The translations under genes were made by a program, and so were the position numbers. The notes under the pieces were generated by a model. It was not told where the DNA came from, did no database searches, and was given only the letters and a program-made list of their open reading frames with translations. 7,104 nucleotides of DNA from Chitinophagaceae bacterium (GTDB lineage Bacteria; Bacteroidota; Bacteroidia; Chitinophagales; Chitinophagaceae), in contig JACVCQ010000125.1 of the NCBI GenBank assembly GCA_016741945.1, positions 1-7,104 of the forward strand, written 5' to 3'. Positions 1 through 6,498 of this stretch are shown here, one piece after another (within the stretch, counting starts at the first letter, position 1; each line of letters opens with the position of its first letter).

Positions 1-1586
1 AATTAAAAAAAGGAAAGGTCGGAGTTGCCAGTATTGGGTCTGATGGTAATCCCTGTAACATGCATCTGAATTATTGGGCGAAATTGGTAAAGCAGGGTGT
101 ATGGGACAATGGTCTGGTAGGTCTCATCTTCAACTCCATCGGTGTGAGTGATGGTATGAGTAATGGAACAGATGGTATGCGTTACTCTTTGGTAAGTCGC
201 GATGTGATTGCAGATTCCATCGAAGCTGTTTGTGGGGCACAGTATTATGATGCATTAATCGCTTTACCCGGATGTGATAAAAATATGCCGGGTTCATTGA
301 TTGCGATGGGTCGATTGAATCGTCCATCCATCATGGTATATGGAGGAACCATTGCACCGGGTCATTATAATGGGCAAGATCTGAATATTGTATCCGCATT
401 TGAAGCACTGGGGCAAAAAATTGCTGGTGAACTTTCTGAAGCAGACTTTAAAGGCATTATTCAACATGCTTGTCCGGGTGCAGGAGCTTGCGGAGGTATG
501 TACACGGCTAATACTATGGCATCAGCCATTGAGGCATTGGGTATGAGTTTACCTTACTCTTCTTCTAATCCGGCATTGAGTGATGAAAAGAAGAAAGAGT
601 GTTTGGAAGCAGGTAAAGCCATTCGATTATTACTGGAAAAAGATATCAAACCCAGTGATATCATGACACGCAAGGCTTTTGAAAATGCTATGACAGTCAT
701 CATGGTTCTTGGTGGCAGTACCAATGCGGTTTTACACTTGATTGCTATGGCTAAAGCAGTGAATGTTTCATTAACACAAGATGATTTTCAAACCATCAGT
801 GATCGTATTCCGGTACTGGCAGACTTTAAGCCAAGTGGGAAATACCTGATGCAAGACTTACATCAATATGGTGGACTTCCTGCAGTGATGAAATATCTCT
901 TATCAAAAAAATTATTGCATGGTGATTGCTTGACAGTTACCGGAAAAACGATAGCAGAAAATCTTGCGGCTGTTCCAGATTTAAATTTTGAAGCACAAAA
1001 AATCATTTATCCACTCGAAAACCCGGTAAAAGCAACAGGACATCTGCAAATATTATATGGGAATCTGGCAGAGAAAGGAAGTGTAGCAAAAATATCTGGT
1101 AAAGAAGGTGAATTATTCATTGGTCCTGCACGTGTATTTGATGGAGAGCATGCATTGATAGAAGGAATTAATAGTGGAAAGATCAAAAAAGGGGATGTGG
1201 TAGTGATTCGTTATGTAGGACCCAAGGGTGGTCCGGGTATGCCTGAAATGTTGAAACCTACATCTGCAATTATTGGGGCAGGATTAGGTAAGTCTGTGGC
1301 ATTAATTACTGATGGTAGATTTAGTGGGGGTACACATGGTTTTGTTGTTGGACATATTACTCCTGAAGCCTATGACGGTGGACTGATTGCTTTGGTGAAG
1401 GATGATGATATTATTGAGTTGAATGTCACAACAAGATCTATCAATTTACAAGTAGCTGAAGAAGAAATACAACAAAGAAAGCAAGCATGGAAAAGACCTT
1501 CTTTAACAGTAACAAAAGGCTTATTGTTTAAGTATGCAAGAGTCGTAAAAGATGCATCAGAGGGTTGTGTAACAGATGAAATTTAA
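1..1586 (+). CDS. ilvD: dihydroxy-acid dehydratase, 5'-truncated by window edge
   Basis: Cytosolic Fe-S enzyme that dehydrates 2,3-dihydroxy-isovalerate and 2,3-dihydroxy-3-methylvalerate to the 2-keto acids that precede Val/Leu and Ile. The reading frame is open from base 3 (527 codons visible). The ATG at 60 is internal, because the bases before it encode the conserved KVGVASIGSDGNPCN stretch. Compared with the family's usual ~555-560 residues, roughly 30-35 N-terminal residues lie outside the window. Three cluster cysteines are visible: PCN (Cys codon 54-56), GCDKNMPG (273-275) and GACGG (489-491). Three such cysteines are what the [2Fe-2S]-type enzymes have. The Lys of CDKN (279-281) is the Mg-site lysine, reported carbamylated in relatives. 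The Ser of GRFSGGTHG (1323-1325) matches the proposed catalytic base. Related sugar-acid dehydratases (Edd, xylonate dehydratase) are an alternative, but the sequence and the ilvB neighbour make IlvD near certain. The stop is 17 nt before ilvB. Confidence 0.97.
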   Translation, partial: LKKGKVGVASIGSDGNPCNMHLNYWAKLVKQGVWDNGLVGLIFNSIGVSDGMSNGTDGMRYSLVSRDVIADSIEAVCGAQYYDALIALPGCDKNMPGSLIAMGRLNRPSIMVYGGTIAPGHYNGQDLNIVSAFEALGQKIAGELSEADFKGIIQHACPGAGACGGMYTANTMASAIEALGMSLPYSSSNPALSDEKKKECLEAGKAIRLLLEKDIKPSDIMTRKAFENAMTVIMVLGGSTNAVLHLIAMAKAVNVSLTQDDFQTISDRIPVLADFKPSGKYLMQDLHQYGGLPAVMKYLLSKKLLHGDCLTVTGKTIAENLAAVPDLNFEAQKIIYPLENPVKATGHLQILYGNLAEKGSVAKISGKEGELFIGPARVFDGEHALIEGINSGKIKKGDVVVIRYVGPKGGPGMPEMLKPTSAIIGAGLGKSVALITDGRFSGGTHGFVVGHITPEAYDGGLIALVKDDDIIELNVTTRSINLQVAEEEIQQRKQAWKRPSLTVTKGLLFKYARVVKDASEGCVTDEI

Positions 1587-1603
1587 TTATTCATGAACAA
1601 GTA

Positions 1604-3343
1604 ATGATAATGGAAACAGCGCTAGACATCATAGAACAGCCGGTAAAAGAAACCGTACAGATTACAGGATCACATGCATTACTCGAAGCATTGATTGCTG
1701 AGCGGGTTGATACCATATTCGGGTATCCGGGCGGAGCCATTATGCCTATTTATGATGCATTGTATGATTATCATGAACAGCTAAAACATATCCTTGTTCG
1801 ACATGAACAAGGAGGAATACATGCTGCACAGGGGTTTGCCAGAGCATCGGGTAAAGTGGGGGTAGTATTTGCAACGAGTGGTCCGGGTGCTACTAATTTG
1901 GTTACAGGATTGGCAGATGCACAAATAGATAGTACGCCACTGGTTTGTATTACAGGACAAGTATTCGCCCACCTATTAGGAACGGATGCTTTTCAGGAAA
2001 CAGATGTGATTAATATTACCACTCCTGTAACCAAATGGAATTATCAGATCACAGATGCATGTGAAATTCCGGAGGTATTGGCGAAGGCTTTTTATATCGC
2101 CAGAAGCGGAAGACCGGGTCCTGTATTGATTGATATTACTAAGAATGCACAGTTACAATTATTCGAATATGCAGGGTATCAAACCTGTGATCATATCAGG
2201 AGTTATCGACCCAAACCTTATATCAGAAAAGAATTTATCGAAGCTGCCGCAGCACTAATCAATGCAGCAGAAAAGCCGTTTGTAATTTTTGGCCAGGGTG
2301 TGATACTGGGTAATGCAGAACAGGAATTCAAAGCTTTCTTGGAAAAATCAGGGATACCTGCTGCTTGGACTATTTTAGGGTTGAGTGCTTTAGCTACTGA
2401 TCACCCACTGAATATGGGGATGTTGGGTATGCATGGTAACTACGGACCGAATGTAATGACCAATGAGGGTGATGTATTGATTGCAATCGGTATGCGTTTC
2501 GATGATCGGGTTACAGGCAGACTAGACAAATATGCCAAACAAGCAAAAGTGATTCATTTGGATATTGATCCATCTGAAATCGATAAAAATGTAAAAGCAG
2601 CCGTAGGTGTATGGGGCGATTGTAAAGAAACATTACCAATGCTCACACGATTGATACAAACCAAAGTGTATCCTCAATGGATAGAAAAATTCAGGGTGTA
2701 TCAAAAAGAAGAAGAAAAAGAAGTCATTAGTAATGAATTATATCCTGCCGAAGGACAAATATCCATGGGTGAAGTGCTTCGTGTTTTGAATGAATTAACA
2801 GAAGGAGAAGCTATTATAGTTTCTGATGTTGGTCAGCATCAAATGGTAGCATGTCGTTATGCTAAATTCAATCAAACCAGAAGCAATATTACTTCGGGGG
2901 GGTTGGGTACTATGGGATTTGCATTGCCTGCAGCAATTGGAGCAAAATTTGGGACACCGGAAAGAACGGTTGTTGCTGTTATTGGAGATGGTGGTATTCA
3001 AATGACCATACAAGAATTAGGCACCATCATGCAAACGGGTATTGATATTAAAATACTCATCCTTAATAACCAGTTTTTAGGAATGGTACGTCAGTGGCAG
3101 CAATTGTTTCATGATAAACGATATTCTTTTGTTGATATAGCTAGTCCAGATTATGTAATGGTGGCTAAAGGATATGGTATTAATGGTGAAACGGTAAAAG
3201 AACGAAATCATTTAAAAGGGGCATTACAGAGAATGCTTTCTCATCAGGGATCTTATTTATTAGAAGTAATGGTAGGAAAGGAAAATAATGTATTCCCAAT
3301 GGTTCCTCAAGGCTGTAGTGTTAGTGAAATCAGATTAAAGTAA
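1604..3343 (+). CDS. ilvB: acetolactate synthase (AHAS) large catalytic subunit
   Basis: ThDP-, Mg- and FAD-dependent enzyme that condenses two pyruvates to 2-acetolactate, or pyruvate and 2-oxobutanoate to 2-aceto-2-hydroxybutanoate. At 579 residues it has the usual family length. Domain order is the N-terminal PYR domain (about 20-185), with GYPGGA at 40-45 and catalytic Glu68 in RHEQGG; the central FAD-associated domain (about 205-345), with GMRFDDRVTG; and the C-terminal ThDP domain (about 390-560), with GDG at 461-463 and NN at 488-489, then GMVRQWQ. The position equivalent to plant herbicide-site Pro197 is Phe121 (GQVFAHLLG), while the Trp574 equivalent is kept (Trp498). The start is uncertain by two codons: ATG 1604 (MIMETALD) or ATG 1610 (METALD). 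No Shine-Dalgarno decides it, as is normal for Bacteroidota. Its regulatory partner ilvN starts 4 nt after the stop, which suggests translational coupling and subunit balance. Oxalyl-CoA or glyoxylate carboligases are less likely given ilvN next door. Confidence 0.97.
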   Translation: MIMETALDIIEQPVKETVQITGSHALLEALIAERVDTIFGYPGGAIMPIYDALYDYHEQLKHILVRHEQGGIHAAQGFARASGKVGVVFATSGPGATNLVTGLADAQIDSTPLVCITGQVFAHLLGTDAFQETDVINITTPVTKWNYQITDACEIPEVLAKAFYIARSGRPGPVLIDITKNAQLQLFEYAGYQTCDHIRSYRPKPYIRKEFIEAAAALINAAEKPFVIFGQGVILGNAEQEFKAFLEKSGIPAAWTILGLSALATDHPLNMGMLGMHGNYGPNVMTNEGDVLIAIGMRFDDRVTGRLDKYAKQAKVIHLDIDPSEIDKNVKAAVGVWGDCKETLPMLTRLIQTKVYPQWIEKFRVYQKEEEKEVISNELYPAEGQISMGEVLRVLNELTEGEAIIVSDVGQHQMVACRYAKFNQTRSNITSGGLGTMGFALPAAIGAKFGTPERTVVAVIGDGGIQMTIQELGTIMQTGIDIKILILNNQFLGMVRQWQQLFHDKRYSFVDIASPDYVMVAKGYGINGETVKERNHLKGALQRMLSHQGSYLLEVMVGKENNVFPMVPQGCSVSEIRLK

Positions 3344-3347
3344 ACTT

Positions 3348-3938
3348 ATGCAAAAACAAGAATTTACCATCACGGTCTATACAGAAAATCATATTGGTTT
3401 ACTGAACCGAATTGCAATTATATTCTCCAGACGTAAGATCAATATTGAAAGTTTGAATACTTCACCTTCAGAGGTAGAGGGCATTCATCGTTTTACCATT
3501 GTTATAGATGAGTTGGAAGAAGTAGTTGGGAAGTTAGTACGTCAAATCGAAAAACAGGTAGAAGTCTTAAAAGCGTATTACAATACGAATAATGAAATCG
3601 TTTGGCAGGAATTGGCACTATATAAAGTATCTACGGATGAGATCGCTGAAAAAGTACAAGTGGAAAGATTATTGAGAGAGTATGGTGCACGGGCGGTAGT
3701 AATTAGAAAAGACTATACCATTTTTGAAACCAGTGGTCATAGAGAGGAAACCAACAGACTTATTAGTGTTTTAGAACCTTATGGGCTCATAGAATTTGTT
3801 CGAAGTGCACGTGTGGCTATTATTAAAGCCAGTAGCGGTTTTCATGAAAAAATCAAAGAGTTTGAAGCAACAGACCCAAGTGATGCTTTGATCGAAAATG
3901 AATACCTGGGAAAACAACAAGAAATATTTAGTATGTAA
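3348..3938 (+). CDS. ilvN: acetolactate synthase small regulatory subunit
   Basis: Regulatory partner of IlvB. In this family it activates the large subunit and confers feedback inhibition, usually by valine. The protein has 196 residues. An N-terminal ACT domain (about 5-78) carries the motif TENHIGLLNRI and then INIESL. Asn14, Gly17 and Asn32 align by eye with E. coli IlvH Asn11, Gly14 and Asn29, which line the valine site, so feedback control is probably intact (inference). A second domain (about 85-165, beginning ELALYKV) matches the AHAS small-subunit C-terminal domain. The protein is some 30 residues longer than E. coli IlvH; the extra tail (about 163-196) is acidic and has no motif I recognise. 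The ATG lies 4 nt after the ilvB stop with no Shine-Dalgarno, so translation is probably coupled to ilvB. The symbol ilvH is used for the same protein in some genomes. Confidence 0.95.
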   Translation: MQKQEFTITVYTENHIGLLNRIAIIFSRRKINIESLNTSPSEVEGIHRFTIVIDELEEVVGKLVRQIEKQVEVLKAYYNTNNEIVWQELALYKVSTDEIAEKVQVERLLREYGARAVVIRKDYTIFETSGHREETNRLISVLEPYGLIEFVRSARVAIIKASSGFHEKIKEFEATDPSDALIENEYLGKQQEIFSM

Positions 3939-3972
3939 TCAACCCAATCTATTAAAATATAAAATAAGCAAC

Positions 3973-5046
3973 ATGGCAAAGTTAAATTTTGGAGGCGTTG
4001 TAGAAAATGTAGTCACCAGAGAAGAATTCCCTCTGGAAAAAGCACAGGAAGTATTAAAAGATGAAGTAGTAGCAGTAATTGGATATGGTGTTCAGGGTCC
4101 GGGACAAGCATTGAATCAAAAAGAAAACGGGATCAATGTGATTATCGGACAAAGAAAAAATTCAAAGAGCTGGGATAAAGCTGTACGAGATGGTTTTGTT
4201 CCGGGAGAAACCTTATTTGAAATTGAAGAGGCATTACAAAGAGGTACCATTATTTGTTATCTTTTGAGTGATGCTGCACAGATAAAGTTATGGCCAACTG
4301 TACAGCAATACCTTACACCGGGTAAAGCTTTGTATTTCTCTCACGGATTTGGCGTAACGTATAAAGATCAGACAGGAATTGTGCCTCCGAAAGATGTAGA
4401 TGTATTTCTGGTGGCACCAAAAGGATCCGGAACTTCGTTGCGTAGAATGTTTTTACAAGGAAGAGGGTTGAATAGTAGTTATGCAATCTTCCAAGATGCA
4501 ACAGGTAAGGCTTTTGACAGAGTCATTGCATTAGGTATTGCTATTGGTAGTGGCTATTTGTTTGAAACTGATTTCAAAAAAGAAGTATATAGTGATTTAA
4601 CAGGCGAAAGAGGAACTTTAATGGGTGCTATTCAGGGCATATTTGCAGCACAATATCAGGTATTGCGTTCCAAAGGTCATTCTCCTTCAGAAGCATTTAA
4701 CGAAACCGTAGAAGAATTGACACAATCACTTATGCCATTGGTTGCTGAAAATGGTATGGATTGGATGTATGCCAATTGCTCCACCACTGCTCAAAGAGGA
4801 GCTTTGGATTGGTGGAAAAAATTCAGAGATGCAACATTGCCTGTTTTTACTGAATTATATGATAGTGTAGCAACGGGAAAAGAAGCAGCCAAATCAATCG
4901 AAAGTAATAGCAAAGCTGATTATAGAGAAAAACTGGAAGAAGAATTAAAAGAATTACGTGAAAGTGAGTTATGGCAAGCAGGAAAAACAGTGAGAAGTCT
5001 TCGTCCAGAAAATCAAAAAGTAGAGGAAGCTGTCGCACTTTCATAA
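3973..5046 (+). CDS. ilvC: ketol-acid reductoisomerase, short (class I length)
   Basis: Mg- and NAD(P)H-dependent isomerisation and reduction of acetolactate and acetohydroxybutanoate to the dihydroxy acids used by IlvD. I choose ATG 3973 (MAKLNFGGVV), giving 357 residues. The frame is open to an ATG at 3898, but the 25 extra residues are unlike the family and would overlap ilvN by 41 nt. The Rossmann motif is GYGVQG at 37-42. The loop after strand 2, GQRKNSKSW (59-67), carries Arg61, Ser64 and Ser66, which suggests NADPH preference (inference). Catalytic His124 is in YFSHGFG. Metal ligands Asp208 and Glu212 are in YSDLTGERG, and further acidic residues are in ETVEEL. The length fits class I enzymes (about 330-360) rather than the ~490-residue class II type of E. 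coli. The sequence APKGSGTSLRRMF differs from the common class I APKGPG..VR and is, from memory, the Bacteroidetes variant. An A-rich stretch precedes the start. Confidence 0.96.
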   Translation: MAKLNFGGVVENVVTREEFPLEKAQEVLKDEVVAVIGYGVQGPGQALNQKENGINVIIGQRKNSKSWDKAVRDGFVPGETLFEIEEALQRGTIICYLLSDAAQIKLWPTVQQYLTPGKALYFSHGFGVTYKDQTGIVPPKDVDVFLVAPKGSGTSLRRMFLQGRGLNSSYAIFQDATGKAFDRVIALGIAIGSGYLFETDFKKEVYSDLTGERGTLMGAIQGIFAAQYQVLRSKGHSPSEAFNETVEELTQSLMPLVAENGMDWMYANCSTTAQRGALDWWKKFRDATLPVFTELYDSVATGKEAAKSIESNSKADYREKLEEELKELRESELWQAGKTVRSLRPENQKVEEAVALS

Positions 5047-5056
5047 AATTATCGGC

Positions 5057-6304
5057 ATGAAAACAATAAGCTATTCGATAGATTTTACTACTGCAGCTGA
5101 TCGTTTGCGAGAAGTAGTTGTTAAAACACCACTTACTTATAATCATTCTTTATCAAGAAAGTATGATTGTAGTGTTTATCTGAAAAGAGAAGACTTGCAA
5201 ATCGTACGTTCATATAAGTTGAGAGGTGCTTATAATATGATGAGCAGCTTAGATCCCATTCAATTATCAAAAGGAGTCGTATGTGCCAGTGCCGGTAATC
5301 ATGCACAAGGGTTTGCATACAGTTGTAAAAAATTGGGAATTCGTGGTGTTGTGTTCATGCCGGTAAGTACACCGAATCAAAAGATTACACAAACTAAAAT
5401 GTTTGGTGCTGATGCAATTGATGTGATTCTTACCGGCGATACTTTTGATGATTGTGCAATGGCGGCTAAGGCATATACAGCAGCAAATGGGATGACTTTT
5501 ATTCCACCATTTGATGATATGAAGATCATTGAAGGACAATCAACAGTAGCGGTAGAGATACTTGAAGAACAAAGTAATATTGATTACTTATTTGTTCCGA
5601 TTGGTGGTGGCGGATTAAGTGCAGGTGCCGGCTCAGTTTTCAAAACCATTTCTCCCCATACAAAAATTATCGGGGCTGAACCCGAAGGGGCACCCTCTAT
5701 GACAGCAGCCTTGAAAGCCGGTAAACCTGTTGAGTTGGAAACAATCGAAAGATTTGTAGATGGCGCTGCAGTAAAAAAAGTAGGTGATCTCACTTTTACT
5801 ATTTGTAAAGATGTTTTGGATGAAGTATGTCTCGTTCCAGAAGGGAAAATCTGTTCTTTTATTCTCAAACTTTACAATGAAGATGCAATTGTAGCTGAGC
5901 CGGCAGGGGCCTTATCCGTAGCCGCTTTGGATAACTATGCGGAGCAGATCAAAGGGAAAAAAGTAGTATGTGTAGTTAGTGGTAGTAATAATGACATTGA
6001 TCGGATGCAAGAGATTAAAGAAAGATCATTACAGTACGAAGGATTGAAGCATTATTTTCTAATCCGTTTTGCACAAAGACCCGGGGCATTGAAACAGTTT
6101 GTAAATGATATATTAGGACCACATGATGATATTACCAGATTTGAATACATGCAAAAACACAATAAAGAAACCGGTCCGGCATTGGTAGGTATTGAGTTGA
6201 AATCGAGAAAAGACTATCAGTTGTTAGTAAAGAAACTTGTTGCACACCAAATCAATTATACAGAACTGAATAAAAATGATAATCTTTTCGGTTATTTGGT
6301 TTAA
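5057..6304 (+). CDS. ilvA: threonine ammonia-lyase (threonine deaminase), biosynthetic type with C-terminal ACT-like domain
   Basis: PLP enzyme that converts L-threonine to 2-oxobutanoate and ammonia, the committed step to isoleucine. The protein has 415 residues. The fold-type II catalytic domain (about 10-320) has Lys54 of RSYKLRGAYN as the PLP Schiff-base lysine, SAGNHAQG as the substrate-binding loop, the phosphate-cradling GGGG loop at 183-186, and SGSNND with Ser308 or Ser310 near the pyridine nitrogen. Residues about 330-415 (LKHYFLIRFAQRPGALKQF onward) form one ACT-like regulatory domain, so Ile feedback is expected. This is the short form (~400-420 aa) rather than the ~510-residue two-ACT form of E. 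coli. Lacking a regulatory domain would have suggested a catabolic TdcB; its presence and the ilv context support a biosynthetic role. The start is 10 nt after the ilvC stop and no Shine-Dalgarno is seen. The gene ends just before the threonine-rich leader of the next gene. Confidence 0.95.
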   Translation: MKTISYSIDFTTAADRLREVVVKTPLTYNHSLSRKYDCSVYLKREDLQIVRSYKLRGAYNMMSSLDPIQLSKGVVCASAGNHAQGFAYSCKKLGIRGVVFMPVSTPNQKITQTKMFGADAIDVILTGDTFDDCAMAAKAYTAANGMTFIPPFDDMKIIEGQSTVAVEILEEQSNIDYLFVPIGGGGLSAGAGSVFKTISPHTKIIGAEPEGAPSMTAALKAGKPVELETIERFVDGAAVKKVGDLTFTICKDVLDEVCLVPEGKICSFILKLYNEDAIVAEPAGALSVAALDNYAEQIKGKKVVCVVSGSNNDIDRMQEIKERSLQYEGLKHYFLIRFAQRPGALKQFVNDILGPHDDITRFEYMQKHNKETGPALVGIELKSRKDYQLLVKKLVAHQINYTELNKNDNLFGYLV

Positions 6305-6327
6305 TACTCAATAACTCCTTATCTTTA
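6295..6327 (+). promoter_or_regulatory. possible Bacteroidetes-type promoter for the thr leader
   Basis: TTTG at 6295-6298 and TATCTTTA at 6320-6327 are separated by 21 nt. They resemble the Bacteroidetes primary sigma consensus TTTG-N(17-23)-TAnnTTTG, with one mismatch in the -7 element. Initiation would fall around 6331-6336, almost on the leader ATG at 6334, so the leader peptide would be read from a nearly leaderless mRNA. That is a weakness of this call. Readthrough from the ilv operon or a promoter inside ilvA is an equal alternative. Confidence 0.25.
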
Positions 6328-6333
6328 TGATGA

Positions 6334-6414
6334 ATGAATAAAACGCAGTCATATTTTTTACTCTCTTTCGCTTCCATAGCAACAGGTACTGCTACTATTA
6401 CTACGACCCTGTAA
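6334..6414 (+). CDS. threonine-rich leader peptide (thrL-like), attenuator ORF
   Basis: A 26-codon ORF (ATG 6334, TAA 6412) lies in the gap between ilvA and the aspartokinase gene. It has seven Thr codons (residues 4, 17, 19, 21, 23, 24, 25) and two Ile codons (15, 22). The last ten residues are TGTATITTTL, six of them Thr. A Thr/Ile codon cluster just upstream of thrA is the hallmark of ribosome-mediated attenuation, as in the thrL leader of E. coli, which is also Thr- and Ile-rich. The inferred role is that low charged tRNA-Thr or tRNA-Ile stalls the ribosome in 6376-6408 and biases folding of the downstream RNA toward readthrough. The peptide itself probably has no function. Two other ATGs at 6327 and 6330 share a frame that ends at 6341. 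The hydrophobic middle (YFLLSFASIA) faintly resembles a signal sequence, but there is no mature protein after it. The symbol is left blank because homology to enteric thrL cannot be shown. Confidence 0.75.
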   Translation: MNKTQSYFLLSFASIATGTATITTTL

Positions 6415-6420
6415 GGGGTT
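6405..6420 (+). other. hairpin spanning the leader stop codon (1:2 stem)
   Basis: GACCC (6405-6409) pairs with GGGUU (6416-6420) around the loop UGUAAG, giving four Watson-Crick pairs plus one terminal G-U. The loop contains the UAA stop of the leader ORF and the 5' arm holds the last two Thr codons. This position is expected for the pause or protector hairpin of a translation-coupled attenuator. Confidence 0.45.
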
Positions 6421-6441
6421 ATACATTTTATATCATCTAAG

Positions 6442-6458
6442 GATCTTCGGATCGTTTT
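6442..6458 (+). other. UUCG-tetraloop hairpin followed by UUUU
   Basis: GAUC (6442-6445) and GAUC (6450-6453) enclose the loop UUCG, so the closing arrangement is the exceptionally stable C(UUCG)G. Outside the four pairs is a G-G mismatch and then A-U pairs. UUUU (6455-6458) follows one base after the stem. It may be a pause site, a spacer element of the attenuator or a weak terminator. It is too short to call an intrinsic terminator alone. Confidence 0.4.
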
Positions 6459-6459
6459 C

Positions 6460-6476
6460 AGGGATCACCCTCTTTT
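6460..6476 (+). terminator. candidate attenuator terminator (3:4 stem plus U-run)
   Basis: AGGG (6460-6463) pairs with CCCU (6468-6471) around the loop AUCA, followed by C and UUUU (6473-6476). It lies 22 nt before the thrA start codon, in the right place to abort transcription before thrA. The 4-bp stem and four-base U-run are weaker than typical intrinsic terminators, so the call rests mainly on the Thr-rich leader upstream. Confidence 0.4.
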
Positions 6477-6498
6477 CATTGTATTTCAAATCAGTTTT

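Larger units (their letters stand above)
6334..6477 (+). promoter_or_regulatory. predicted threonine attenuator controlling thrA
   Basis: The composite element holds the leader ORF followed by four short complementary segments: 1 = CCCUG 6407-6411, 2 = GGGGU 6415-6419, 3 = CAGGG 6459-6463, 4 = ACCCU 6467-6471. Possible pairings are 1:2, 3:4, 1:3 (five Watson-Crick pairs) and 2:4 (four plus one G-U). Pairing 3:4 sits just before UUUU and is the terminator form. Either 1:3 or 2:4 excludes it. A ribosome at the stop codon (6412-6414) would cover 1 and 2 and leave 3:4 to form, while one stalled at the early Thr codons (6382-6396) would leave 1 and 2 free. The stems are only 4-5 bp, so the scheme is a hypothesis; the Thr codon cluster is the stronger evidence. 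Confidence 0.55.

Noticed and set aside
60..62. ATG at 60 as the ilvD start
   Set aside because: The frame is open upstream to the window edge and encodes conserved IlvD sequence, including the PCN cluster cysteine.
1591..1603. Three-codon ATG-AAC-AAG-TAA mini-ORF before ilvB as a regulatory uORF
   Set aside because: It is too short to distinguish from chance in a 17-nt AT-rich gap, and no amino-acid codon bias can be judged.
2894..2902. Run of seven G in ilvB as a possible phase-variable tract
   Set aside because: The frame is intact and encodes the conserved SGGLG motif; a housekeeping enzyme is not an expected target of phase variation.
3898..3972. Upstream ATG extension of ilvC by 25 codons, overlapping ilvN
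   Set aside because: The added residues do not look like the KARI N-terminus, while MAKLNFGG at 3973 does, and the extension would overlap ilvN by 41 nt.
4847..5146. 99-codon minus-strand ORF across the ilvC/ilvA junction
   Set aside because: It is antisense to two well-supported genes, its composition is low-complexity and hydrophobic (from AT-rich antisense), and it matches no family. The other minus-strand frames (130-327, 1781-1972, 2795-3013, 4313-4501, 5133-5318, 5267-5539, 5584-5868) are rejected on the same grounds.
6305..6333. Intrinsic terminator right after ilvA
   Set aside because: Only a 4-bp all-A-U pairing (ATAA with TTAT, 6311-6322) is possible, with no GC stem.
6334..6414. 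Leader ORF as a small secreted or membrane peptide
   Set aside because: The hydrophobic stretch is short, there is one Lys near the start, and nothing follows the would-be cleavage site. The Thr cluster and position before thrA fit attenuation better.
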